Below are positions 15,843 through 22,860 of a stretch of 42,159 nucleotides of DNA, in pieces. The DNA is from Firmicutes bacterium UBA2058. Lineage in GTDB: Bacteria; Bacillota; Clostridia; Tissierellales; Sedimentibacteraceae. The stretch's first letter is position 1. Every line of letters begins with the position of its first letter. The notes under the pieces were generated by a model that ran no database searches, was not told the origin of the DNA, and saw only the letters and a program-made list of their open reading frames with translations. Where the stretch lies: NCBI GenBank assembly GCA_002332905.1, contig DDAM01000029.1, positions 1 through 42,159 on the forward strand, in the 5' to 3' direction. Both the position numbers and the translations under genes were made by a program.

Positions 15843-16229
15843 ATGATGGGATTTGGATTTTTTGATAGCTTTATGTTTAATATATTTCCAATAATATTTA
15901 TGATAATGTTTGTTGTAATAATTGGAATGATAATAGCGAGTATAGCTAGTGGAGCAAAGCAGTGGAATAAAAATAATAATTCACCTGTTTTAACAGTGGA
16001 TGCAAAGGTAGTTACAAAAAGGACGGATGTTAGTCATCATATGCATAATACGGCTAATGACACTCATCATCACAGTTCAAGTACATGGTATTATGTAACA
16101 TTTGAAGTTGAAAGTGGAGATAGAATGGAGTTGTCCATGACAGGTCAAGAGTTTGGTATGCTTGTAGAAGGTGATGCTGGTAGATTAACCTTTCAGGGAA
16201 CAAGATTCAAGGGATTTCAAAGAAGATAA
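15843..16229 (+). CDS. DUF2500 membrane-anchored protein
   Basis: A 128-residue protein with one or two N-terminal hydrophobic helices (residues about 8-38), followed by a soluble domain of the DUF2500 type. The segment VLTVDAKVVTKRTDV and the YYVTFEVESGDRMELSM block are characteristic. A His-rich linker lies between them (SHHMHNTANDTHHHSSS near residues 59-77), with six His in a short space that might bind metal or be a flexible tether. GGGGTGAT precedes the ATG; a second ATG follows directly, so the start could be one codon later. Function of the family is not known. Confidence 0.8.
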   Translation: MMGFGFFDSFMFNIFPIIFMIMFVVIIGMIIASIASGAKQWNKNNNSPVLTVDAKVVTKRTDVSHHMHNTANDTHHHSSSTWYYVTFEVESGDRMELSMTGQEFGMLVEGDAGRLTFQGTRFKGFQRR

Positions 16230-16252
16230 CATAAATAAAGGAGGACATATAA

Positions 16253-16789
16253 TTGAAAACATTAGAAACTGATAGATTAATATTAAGAAGCTTTGTGGAG
16301 GAAGATTTAGATGATTTGTTTGAGTATGCACAAAGCCCTAATGTAGGGCCAAATGCAGGTTGGCCTCCACATAAGACAAAGGAAGATTCCATAAAAATTT
16401 TAAAAATGTTTATGGAAAAAGATGAAGTTTGGGCAATAGTTGAAAAGAAATCAAATAAGGTTATAGGTTCATATGGGTTACATAGAGATTTAAAAAGAGA
16501 TAATGATAAGTCAAAAATGATTGGTTATGTTCTATCAGATAAATTTTGGGGAAATGGATATGTACCAGAAGCGACCAAACGTGTTTTAGAATATGCCTTT
16601 GATGAATTAGATTTAAATATAATTTCTGTGTATCATTTTCCTTTTAATGAACGCTCAAAAAGAGTAATAGAAAAATCAGGCTTTAAATTTGAAGGTGTAT
16701 TAAGATTAGCAAGTACACTACCAAATGGAGAAATAGTAGATGATTTTAGCTATTCGATGACAAAAGAAGAATTTTCATTAAATAAATAA
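16253..16789 (+). CDS. GNAT acetyltransferase, RimJ/RimL type
   Basis: A 178-residue acetyltransferase of the RimJ/RimL-like GNAT branch. It opens with the typical LETDRLILRSFVEEDLDDLFEY at residues 3-24. The acetyl-CoA loop is represented by SDKFWGNGYVPEATKRVLEY near 98-117 (the G-N-G-Y form of Q/RxxGxG/A), and NERSKRVIEKSGFKFEG near 137-153 is the usual C-terminal motif. It starts with TTG at 16253; AAAGGAGG 7-8 bases upstream fixes this start. The substrate may be a protein N terminus or a small amine. It is the first of three acetyltransferase genes in a row, all on the plus strand with short gaps. Confidence 0.88.
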   Translation: MKTLETDRLILRSFVEEDLDDLFEYAQSPNVGPNAGWPPHKTKEDSIKILKMFMEKDEVWAIVEKKSNKVIGSYGLHRDLKRDNDKSKMIGYVLSDKFWGNGYVPEATKRVLEYAFDELDLNIISVYHFPFNERSKRVIEKSGFKFEGVLRLASTLPNGEIVDDFSYSMTKEEFSLNK

Positions 16790-16800
16790 GGGGGAACGCT

Positions 16801-16920
16801 ATGTTAATGCATAAGGGTACATTTAGACAAGCTGGTGTAAGAGAGTATAAACAATTTTACGATTTAGCACAATATGCTATAATAAAATGTGATTGGGAAG
16901 GGAAAAACAAGACATATTAA
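16801..16920 (+). CDS. Short ORF, possibly the remnant of another acetyltransferase N terminus
   Basis: A 39-codon reading frame, MLMHKGTF... ending in DWEGKNKTY. A good AGGGGG lies 6 bases upstream, so it is likely translated. Only the MLxHKGT beginning recalls acetyltransferase N termini, and the rest does not match any domain I recognise. It lies 11 bases after one GNAT gene and 12 bases before another. It may be a decayed gene or a short coupling ORF. Confidence 0.3.
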   Translation: MLMHKGTFRQAGVREYKQFYDLAQYAIIKCDWEGKNKTY

Positions 16921-16932
16921 AGGAGAATATCA

Positions 16933-17382
16933 ATGTTTTTTAATACTGATGATTTAAATGATGGAGAAATTTATTTAAAGTTAAATAGAACCGTAGACGA
17001 AAATATAGAAAAGGGTTATGTTCCTGCGTATTATTTTGAAATAACTAGAGTTAGTGATAATGTAAGCTTAGGCTTTTGCGATTTAAGAGTTGGGTATAAT
17101 GATAACACATATTATGGAGGAAACATAGGTTACGAAATCTATGAGGAGCACAGAGGTCTTCATTATGCAGGCAAAGCATGTTTTTTACTACTTAAATTAG
17201 CCAAAAAGCATAGTCTAGAACATGTAGTTATTACCTGTTCTCCAGATAACATAGCATCTAGAAAAACCTGTGAGTATGCAGGAGGTATTTTAGAAAAGAT
17301 TGTAGATGTACCAGAGTGGCATGATTTGTATAAGGATGGTCAAATAACAACTTGTAGATATGTAATAGATATAGAAAAATAA
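16933..17382 (+). CDS. GNAT family acetyltransferase
   Basis: A 149-residue GNAT protein. It begins MFFNTDDLNDGEIYLKLNRT and has a core with VSLGFCDLRVGY, GGNIGYEIYEEHRG near residues 56-69, an AcCoA-binding helix start HYAGKACFLLLKLAKKH near 71-87, and the C-terminal CSPDNIASRKTCEYAGG near 96-112. The canonical Q/RxxGxG loop is replaced by HRGLHYAGKA, a variant seen in this branch. AAAGGAG lies 8 bases before the ATG. It follows the small ORF at 16801 and precedes a third GNAT gene by 28 bases, so an operon of acetyltransferases is probable. Substrate unknown. Confidence 0.8.
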   Translation: MFFNTDDLNDGEIYLKLNRTVDENIEKGYVPAYYFEITRVSDNVSLGFCDLRVGYNDNTYYGGNIGYEIYEEHRGLHYAGKACFLLLKLAKKHSLEHVVITCSPDNIASRKTCEYAGGILEKIVDVPEWHDLYKDGQITTCRYVIDIEK

Positions 17383-17410
17383 AACATTTTTAATATAGGA
17401 GCTTTATAAT

Positions 17411-18220
17411 ATGGATATTTCTAATTTTAATTATATAAAAGAAAAGACAGAAAATTTTAAGCATAATTCTCTAGAGTACATAGATTATGACGATTTAAAA
17501 GATTATGAAATTATATGTGATAATGATCAATTATTAGCTTTATATGGATTAAAGAATAAGTTCAACATGTATGAAATACATTGGGCTGCTAATGAAGCTA
17601 ATTTTCTTATAGATTATGTAAAACAATTAAATAAAGAAATTTTTATTGCATTTATTCCTAATCGTTGGGTAGATATATTTAAAAGTAATAATTTTATAGA
17701 ATTCGGTGTATTAAGAGATTATTGGATGAACAGTCTTGATTCTATACCTGATTGTGAAAAATACATAAAACTAACTGAAGATGAGTGTGAGGAAGCTTCA
17801 AATGTTACTTTGTCATGTAAGGAACAAAGTCGAGAATTCTTTGGGGAAACAACTGATTGGTTTAAGGAGTGGATAAACAGTGATGACTCATTAGATTCTG
17901 ATAATAAGAATTATTCTGTACTAGTTCATAAAGAAGATGGATTAATAGCTGGAATTGTATGTGTAGCTACTTATGGACACGATAGTCCAAGAGGTACAGT
18001 AGTTTGGATTCGTGAATTAGCAGTAAATCCAAAATTCCAAGGAAGAGGAATAGGCGGAAAACTTTTACTGCAAGCACTTAATTATGGAAAGGAACACGGA
18101 GCAGTAAGGTCGTTTCTTATGGCTGATGACTGCAATACTAATGCAATAAATTTATATAAGAATATCGGCTTTGTACCTAATGAAGAAGCAGGGCAAATAG
18201 ACATGGTCTATAAGATATAA
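17411..18220 (+). CDS. Two-part GNAT acetyltransferase
   Basis: A 269-residue protein with an N-terminal half (about 1-120) that has only weak GNAT-like features and a well-formed C-terminal GNAT domain. In the latter, VVWIRELAVNPKFQGRGIGG near residues 197-216 gives the motif A Q-G-R-G-I-G loop, and DDCNTNAINLYKNIGFV near 237-253 is motif B. GNAT proteins of this length usually carry a degenerate first domain, as in mycothiol synthase-like enzymes. TAGGAG precedes the ATG. It closes the acetyltransferase run; 30 bases further lies the LexA-like box of the DNA glycosylase gene. Confidence 0.82.
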   Translation: MDISNFNYIKEKTENFKHNSLEYIDYDDLKDYEIICDNDQLLALYGLKNKFNMYEIHWAANEANFLIDYVKQLNKEIFIAFIPNRWVDIFKSNNFIEFGVLRDYWMNSLDSIPDCEKYIKLTEDECEEASNVTLSCKEQSREFFGETTDWFKEWINSDDSLDSDNKNYSVLVHKEDGLIAGIVCVATYGHDSPRGTVVWIRELAVNPKFQGRGIGGKLLLQALNYGKEHGAVRSFLMADDCNTNAINLYKNIGFVPNEEAGQIDMVYKI

Positions 18221-18249
18221 TATAGGGATGCTATAAAACATCTTGACAA

Positions 18250-18263
18250 CGAACAAATGTTCT
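18250..18263 (+). promoter_or_regulatory. lexA box: Candidate LexA (DinR) SOS box with adjacent -35
   Basis: CGAACAAATGTTCT fits the Gram-positive SOS box CGAACRNRYGTTYC with a single mismatch at the last base, and contains the palindrome GAACA/TGTTC. A TTGACA at 18243-18248 abuts it. No convincing -10 is seen at 17 bases (TAACGT at 18266), while TATACA at 18271 is 22 bases away. It lies in the 5' region of a DNA-crosslink repair glycosylase gene. Confidence 0.55.
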
Positions 18264-18309
18264 GATAACGTATACATATCAAGCAAATATTTGATTAACA
18301 AGGGAGAAT

Positions 18310-18388
18310 AGTGTGAGAAAAGGCATTTCACACTTTTATTTCTAATGCCACTACAATGTCTCGACTACGTCGAGACTATAGCATAATG
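18310..18388 (+). repeat. Dispersed intergenic element, full copy 1 (upstream of the alkX-like gene)
   Basis: The 5' part has AGTGTGA...TTCACAC with GTGTGA (18311-18316) pairing to TCACAC (18328-18333). GGCAT (18322-18326) can instead pair with ATGCC (18345-18349). The 3' part has TCTCGAC-TAC-GTCGAGA (18359-18375), then CTATAGCATAATGG. The 3' part beginning ATGCCACTACAATGTCT is shared almost base for base with the copy at 33423. It ends where the Shine-Dalgarno of the glycosylase gene begins. Confidence 0.75.
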
Positions 18389-18397
18389 GAGGATATT

Positions 18398-19600
18398 ATG
18401 AAAACATACGATATGACAAAGCGTGAAGCAAGATTGTTTATTCTACGTAAGCAAGGTCTGACAGGAGATTATAAATTTATTGGAAAACAAGGTGTTTTAG
18501 ACTATATTAAGCAGGTAGGGTGTATTCAGTATGATCCCATTGATGTATGCGGAAAAAACTCTGAATTGGTTTTACAATCAAGAATTAAAGGTTTTACTAA
18601 GGACATGCTATATGAGCTTCTATATGAAGACAGAACATTAATAGATTATTTTGATAAAAATCTTGCCATAATGCCTATAGAGGACTGGATTTATTTTAAT
18701 CGTATTCGTGATATGTATAAAAAAGGTGGTCGAGGACGTGAGCAAATAAATAATGTTTCGGATGATATAAAAAGAATGATTTCTGAAAAAGGAGCTTTGT
18801 GCTCGAAGGATATAGATTTTAATGAAAAGATAAATTGGTATTGGAGCGATGCGAAATTATCTCGTGCTGCACTAGAAAGCTTGTATTTCAGAGGTGATTT
18901 GATTGTACATCACAAAAAAGGAACTATTAAGTACTATGCTTTGTCAGAGAATTACATACCAAAAAACTTGTTGGAAGCTAAGGAGCCTTTTCCAAATGAA
19001 TTAGAGCATATGAAATGGAGAGTATTGCGTAGAATTTCAGCAGTAGGATTAATGTGGAACAGACCAAGCGATGCATGGCTTAACATTGCAAACATGAAAT
19101 CTAAGGAAAGAAACATTATATTTGAACAGTTGATTGAAGAAAATAAAATCCACAGGATAAATATCGAAGGATTAAAGCATACATTTTACTGCTTAGCAGA
19201 GGATGAAAGTATAATTGATGAGGTAAAAAGTGGTATAGAATTTAAAAGCAGAATGGAATTTATAGCACCTCTTGATGGTATGCTGTGGGATAGAAAACTA
19301 ATAAATGAAATATTTAATTTTCAATATAAGTGGGAAATATATACTCCTATTGATGAAAGAAAATATGGGTATTATGTTTTACCTGTTTTATATAATGATA
19401 GGTTTATAGCAAGAGTAGAAATGATATGTGACAGGAAAAACAGAGTATTAGTTGTAAAAAATATTTGGTTTGAGGATGGAGTAAAGTTAAGTAAAACATT
19501 ACAAAAAGAATTAAATCAGTGTTACAACAGGTTTATGAACTTTCATGTGCTAACTGATATAAAATTTTTTAATGATAGTGTCATTAAGGAAATCGTTTAG
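18398..19600 (+). CDS. YcaQ/AlkX-type DNA glycosylase (HTH_42 winged-helix protein)
   Basis: A 400-residue protein of the winged-helix DNA glycosylase family that includes YcaQ (AlkX) and AlkZ, which remove bulky N-alkyl adducts and unhook interstrand crosslinks. The catalytic Q-phi-D motif of the YcaQ branch is visible as IQYDPID near residues 45-51; the AlkZ branch would have Q-phi-Q. Further blocks are YEDRTLIDYFDKNLAIMPI near 90 and RMEFIAPLDGMLWDR near 290-304, then VLPVLYND and GRVE-like FIARVEM near 340. The start at 18398 is chosen because GGAGG sits 6 bases upstream; an in-frame ATG at 18356 lies inside the repeat hairpin. A LexA-like box upstream suggests damage induction. Confidence 0.85.
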   Translation: MKTYDMTKREARLFILRKQGLTGDYKFIGKQGVLDYIKQVGCIQYDPIDVCGKNSELVLQSRIKGFTKDMLYELLYEDRTLIDYFDKNLAIMPIEDWIYFNRIRDMYKKGGRGREQINNVSDDIKRMISEKGALCSKDIDFNEKINWYWSDAKLSRAALESLYFRGDLIVHHKKGTIKYYALSENYIPKNLLEAKEPFPNELEHMKWRVLRRISAVGLMWNRPSDAWLNIANMKSKERNIIFEQLIEENKIHRINIEGLKHTFYCLAEDESIIDEVKSGIEFKSRMEFIAPLDGMLWDRKLINEIFNFQYKWEIYTPIDERKYGYYVLPVLYNDRFIARVEMICDRKNRVLVVKNIWFEDGVKLSKTLQKELNQCYNRFMNFHVLTDIKFFNDSVIKEIV

Positions 19601-19810
19601 GCTAAAGCTTAGAGATTAAAATTGTCGAATATTTGGACATAATGTTGAACTGTTTGAGTTGATTATATATTTTGCTGATGATATTATAAAAAAACAATGC
19701 ATATGCAAACATATCTACGTAGGATGTTAGGATATTAAAGAATGATAAGTAAAGAATTAGATTTTAATTTATTTTAAGTTTGACTAAAATTGAAAGGGGT
19801 AAAAATAATA

Positions 19811-20236
19811 ATGAAAAAATTTGCTTGTTTTATATTATCATGTATGTTTGTTATGGCTTTTACATCACAGGTTTATGCTATACAAAATAATACTCAAATA
19901 GTTGAGTTAACTCAACAAAATCCTTTGGCTTTAAATGATAGCGGTGAAGAGATTATACATAATGTTTTTGTGGATAAACATTCGGTTTTTGATACAGCCG
20001 TGTTTTTAATGGCAAGAGTGTATGTTAAAGATAATACAATCACAAATGTAGATTTGTACATAGAGATACCGCGAAATATATATGGGCTAAGATTTACTGG
20101 GGGATCTAAAAGATTAGTAATAGCAGAGGATGGCAAATCATTTATTGCCAGTATAGATGGATATTTATATACAAATAATGGTCCAACGCTTCCAGTCCAT
20201 ATGAGTGGAACAGTTAATCTATCTGATATTAGATAG
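19811..20236 (+). CDS. Exported protein of unknown function
   Basis: A 141-residue protein with a clear N-terminal signal peptide: MKK, a hydrophobic run to about residue 19 and an AxA-like cleavage site after QVYA. The mature part of about 118 residues is rich in beta-strand-like segments (DTAVFLMARVYVKDN, TNVDLYIEIPRN) and has no cysteine or known motif. GAAAGGGG lies about 10 bases before the ATG. The reading frame can be extended to TTG 19790, but that would bury the Shine-Dalgarno. It forms a single-gene unit in front of a strong terminator. Function not recognised. The 19601-19810 gap upstream shows no other feature I can support. Confidence 0.65.
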   Translation: MKKFACFILSCMFVMAFTSQVYAIQNNTQIVELTQQNPLALNDSGEEIIHNVFVDKHSVFDTAVFLMARVYVKDNTITNVDLYIEIPRNIYGLRFTGGSKRLVIAEDGKSFIASIDGYLYTNNGPTLPVHMSGTVNLSDIR

Positions 20237-20282
20237 ATATTGATTAGTAAAAATTAATTTTTTTATTTCTTTAATATCTGAA

Positions 20283-20333
20283 GAAGCTGCAGCAAACGAA
20301 ATTTATAAAATTCGTGAGCTGCAGTTTCTTTTT
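20283..20333 (+). terminator. Terminator after the exported protein
   Basis: A long stem: GAAGCTGCAGCAAACGAA at 20283-20300 pairs with TTCGTGAGCTGCAGTTTC at 20311-20328 except for a few internal mismatches, and then a T run follows. It separates the exported-protein gene from the gal promoter. Confidence 0.8.
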
Positions 20334-20375
20334 GTTAAAAAACTGGCAAATATCTATCAAAAAAGGGGAAATTTA

Positions 20376-20403
20376 TTGAAAAAGCTTTTTTACATGGTAT
20401 AAT
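20376..20403 (+). promoter_or_regulatory. Promoter of the gal-lac cluster (extended -10)
   Basis: TTGAAA at 20376-20381, a 16-base spacer and TGGTATAAT ending at 20403 give a strong extended -10 promoter. The predicted start near 20410 leaves a leader of about 100 bases before galM, which contains a copy of the dispersed element and a possible attenuator. Confidence 0.7.
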
Positions 20404-20424
20404 ATTCGTAGAATATTATAAATG

Positions 20425-20454
20425 ATTCAACGTAGTTGAGACTATGGTATAATG
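20425..20454 (+). repeat. Partial copy of the dispersed element in the galM leader
   Basis: TTCAAC-GTA-GTTGAG (20426-20440) is followed by ACTATGGTATAATG. Compared with the copies at 18359 and 33485 the arms have changed on both sides while still pairing, and the downstream ACTAT-R-G-ATAATG string is kept. The 5' half of the element is missing. Confidence 0.55.
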
Positions 20455-20477
20455 TAACTTATAATACCATTTTTTTG
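20444..20477 (+). terminator. Possible leader terminator/attenuator before galM
   Basis: ATGGTAT at 20444-20450 pairs with ATACCAT at 20464-20470 and is followed by TTTTTT. The stem is AT-rich and short. It lies between the promoter and galM, so it could act as an attenuator, but a role as a weak stop for upstream transcripts is equally possible. Confidence 0.4.
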
Positions 20478-20512
20478 CGTTATAATTAATTTACATAATG
20501 GGAGTTGATAGG

Positions 20513-21526
20513 TTGTTACAAATAAGTGAACAAAAATATGGTGATATTTATATTATAACTCTACAAAATGACGATTTAATTTTAAAGACAACTAATTTTG
20601 GATGCAATATTATTTCATTATATACTAAAGATAAAAATAATATATTTGGAGATATTGTTCTTGGATTTGATAGCATTGATGATTATAAAAATCAAGATAA
20701 GTATATTGGAGCTATTGTGGGAAGATGTGCTAATAGAATATCAAATGCGTCATTTAGTTTAAATAATAAAGAGTATAAATTAGCTAAAAATAATGGTCCT
20801 AATCATCTTCATGGCGGTATTAATGGATTTGATAAAAAAATATTTAAATATAAAATTTTAGACAATGGTGTTGAGTTTTTTTATTTATCAAAAAGTGATG
20901 AAGAAGGTTATCCTGGTAATCTAAAATTAAAAGTTAGTTATATACTTAATGAAAATAGTATCTTTATCAATTATGATGCTGTAAGTGATGAGGATACAAT
21001 AATAAATTTAACAAATCACACATATTTCAATTTATTTGGTAAATGTTGTGATATAAACAATCACTTTTTAAAGATAAATTCAGATTACTTTGGTGAAATA
21101 GATGAAAATGGTTTGGCTACAGGTAGATTATTAAAAGTTGATGATACACCATTTGATTTTAGAAAATTTAGAGAAATAGGAAATGGATTATCATGTGATA
21201 ATTCACAAATTAAAATAGGACAAGGGTATGACCACCCGTTTTTGCTTGTTGATGAGAAAAATCAAATTGAGCTTTGGGAAAAGATAAGCTCCAGAAGAAT
21301 GATAATTTCTACATCTATGCCATGTGTACAGCTTTATACCGCAAATTATTTGGACGGTACTATTAGGGGCAAGGGCGGATGGTATTATAATGCCAGAGAT
21401 GGCGTTTGTTTAGAAACACAATGCTTTCCTAATTCTATAAACAATGGTGTAAGTGATGTTATATTAAGAAAAAATACTGAATATAACAAAGCTACATCAT
21501 GGACATTTGATATTTTGAACAAATAA
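20513..21526 (+). CDS. galM: Aldose 1-epimerase (galactose mutarotase)
   Basis: A 337-residue cytosolic enzyme that interconverts the alpha and beta anomers of galactose, feeding galactokinase. Family blocks are visible: GAIVGRCANRI near residue 70, HLHGGINGFDK near 97 (catalytic His region), NLTNHTYFNL near 164-173 with the second catalytic His, and the C-terminal VCLETQCFPN with the catalytic Glu near 304. The start is placed at TTG 20513 because GGGAG lies 8 bases upstream; the in-frame ATG at 20498 has no Shine-Dalgarno. It is the first gene of galM-galK-galT-lacZ, with a leader carrying a structured element. Confidence 0.9.
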   Translation: MLQISEQKYGDIYIITLQNDDLILKTTNFGCNIISLYTKDKNNIFGDIVLGFDSIDDYKNQDKYIGAIVGRCANRISNASFSLNNKEYKLAKNNGPNHLHGGINGFDKKIFKYKILDNGVEFFYLSKSDEEGYPGNLKLKVSYILNENSIFINYDAVSDEDTIINLTNHTYFNLFGKCCDINNHFLKINSDYFGEIDENGLATGRLLKVDDTPFDFRKFREIGNGLSCDNSQIKIGQGYDHPFLLVDEKNQIELWEKISSRRMIISTSMPCVQLYTANYLDGTIRGKGGWYYNARDGVCLETQCFPNSINNGVSDVILRKNTEYNKATSWTFDILNK

Positions 21527-21533
21527 ATGTGAA

Positions 21534-21560
21534 AGTGTGAAAAAACATTTCACTCTATGG
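21534..21560 (+). repeat. Partial copy of the dispersed element before galK (5' half only)
   Basis: AGTGTGAAAAAACATTTCAC followed by TCTATGG resembles the 5' part of the elements at 18310 and 33423 joined directly to the terminal CTATRG, as if the middle were deleted. GTGAAA at 21537-21542 pairs with TTTCAC at 21548-21553. It is immediately followed by the galK Shine-Dalgarno. Confidence 0.45.
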
Positions 21561-21568
21561 AGGTAATT

Positions 21569-22846
21569 ATGATTTTAGAAGATGTAATAAAAGAAATCAA
21601 TTTAGGCAAGCTTGATGAAAGAATTATTGACATTTACGAGGATAAAGTACTTCTCGATATTCAAAAGAATAGATATATTAAATTACTAAATGAATTTAAG
21701 AAAAGGTTTGGAAACTATGATATTAATATTGTTAGCTCACCTGGAAGAACTGAAATTTGTGGCAATCATACCGACCATCAAAACGGAATTGTATTGGCTG
21801 GTGCCATAAATTTAGATATATTGGCAGTAGCTTCAAAAAGTGATGATAATATAATATCAATAATAACCGATGGCAGAAATCTAGAGAAGATTAATATTAA
21901 TTTGCTAGAAAAGAGTAAGTCACAGGATACAAGTTCAGAAGCCATTGTTAAGGGTGTAGTATATAGACTTAAATCATTAGGTTATAAAATTGGTGGATTT
22001 AATGCGTGTATAACAAGTGATGTACTTATTGGTTCAGGATTATCGTCTTCAGCAGCATTTGAAAATTTAATTGGTATTATTATTTCTTGTTTATATAATG
22101 ATGGACAAATAGAGCCTGTAGAGCTTGCAAAGGCTGGACAGTATGCAGAAAAAGAGTATTACGGAAAGCCATGTGGACTTATGGATCAAATGGCATCTAG
22201 TATTGGTGGTTTAGTTAGTATAGATTTTAAAAACAAAGATAATATTGATTATAATAAAATAGAGCTAGATTTATCAAAACATAATTCATGTCTATGCATA
22301 ATTGATACTAAAGCTTCTCATGAAGGCTTAACAAATGAGTATTCAGATATACCAAATGAAATGAATAAAATAGCTAGTCACTATGATAAATTGAAGCTTC
22401 GAGATGTGGATGAAGAAATTTTTTATAATGATATAATTATTTTAAGAGAAAAATATGGAGATAGAGCTGTTCTTAGAGCTATGCATTTTTTTGAAGAAAA
22501 TAAAAGAGTTAGTAAATGTGTTGAAGCACTAAAGGAAAGTAATTTTATAAAATTTAAAAGTATAATTAAGAGTTCTGGTGATAGTTCTTTTAAATATCTT
22601 CAAAATATCTTTTCACAACATAATATAAATGAACAAAGCATGTCTATTGCTTTATTTATGACTGAAAAAATACTTGGAGATTATGGAGTATGTAGAGTAC
22701 ATGGAGGAGGTTTTGCTGGGACAATACAAGCATTTGTTGATGAAGAATACGTACATACATATAAACAAAGCATAGAAAATGTATTTGGTGTGGGAAGTTG
22801 CCTAATACTCAAAATACGTAAATATGGTGCAATGATAGTTATCTAG
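21569..22846 (+). CDS. galK: Galactokinase
   Basis: A 425-residue GHMP kinase that phosphorylates galactose at C1. The galactokinase signature PGRTEICGNHTDHQNG is at about residues 58-73. The ATP-binding GHMP motif is VLIGSGLSSSAAFE near 153. GLMDQMASSIGG near 205 carries the catalytic Asp, and the C-terminal motif is VCRVHGGGFAGTIQAF near 377. GGAGG lies 5-6 bases upstream of ATG 21569; the frame extends 12 bases further to ATG 21557, but that codon overlaps the Shine-Dalgarno. It follows galM by 42 bases and precedes galT by 14 bases, consistent with an operon. Confidence 0.95.
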   Translation: MILEDVIKEINLGKLDERIIDIYEDKVLLDIQKNRYIKLLNEFKKRFGNYDINIVSSPGRTEICGNHTDHQNGIVLAGAINLDILAVASKSDDNIISIITDGRNLEKININLLEKSKSQDTSSEAIVKGVVYRLKSLGYKIGGFNACITSDVLIGSGLSSSAAFENLIGIIISCLYNDGQIEPVELAKAGQYAEKEYYGKPCGLMDQMASSIGGLVSIDFKNKDNIDYNKIELDLSKHNSCLCIIDTKASHEGLTNEYSDIPNEMNKIASHYDKLKLRDVDEEIFYNDIIILREKYGDRAVLRAMHFFEENKRVSKCVEALKESNFIKFKSIIKSSGDSSFKYLQNIFSQHNINEQSMSIALFMTEKILGDYGVCRVHGGGFAGTIQAFVDEEYVHTYKQSIENVFGVGSCLILKIRKYGAMIVI

Positions 22847-22860
22847 CATAGGAGGTCAAA

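Noticed and set aside
18356..18397. ATG at 18356 as start of the glycosylase gene
   Set aside because: It lies inside the element hairpin, has no Shine-Dalgarno, and would add a non-homologous SRLRRDYSI segment.
20398..20416. TATAATATTC-GTA-GAATATTATA palindrome as an operator
   Set aside because: It overlaps the -10 of the gal promoter and is almost pure AT; chance palindromes are frequent here. It remains possible but is not supported.
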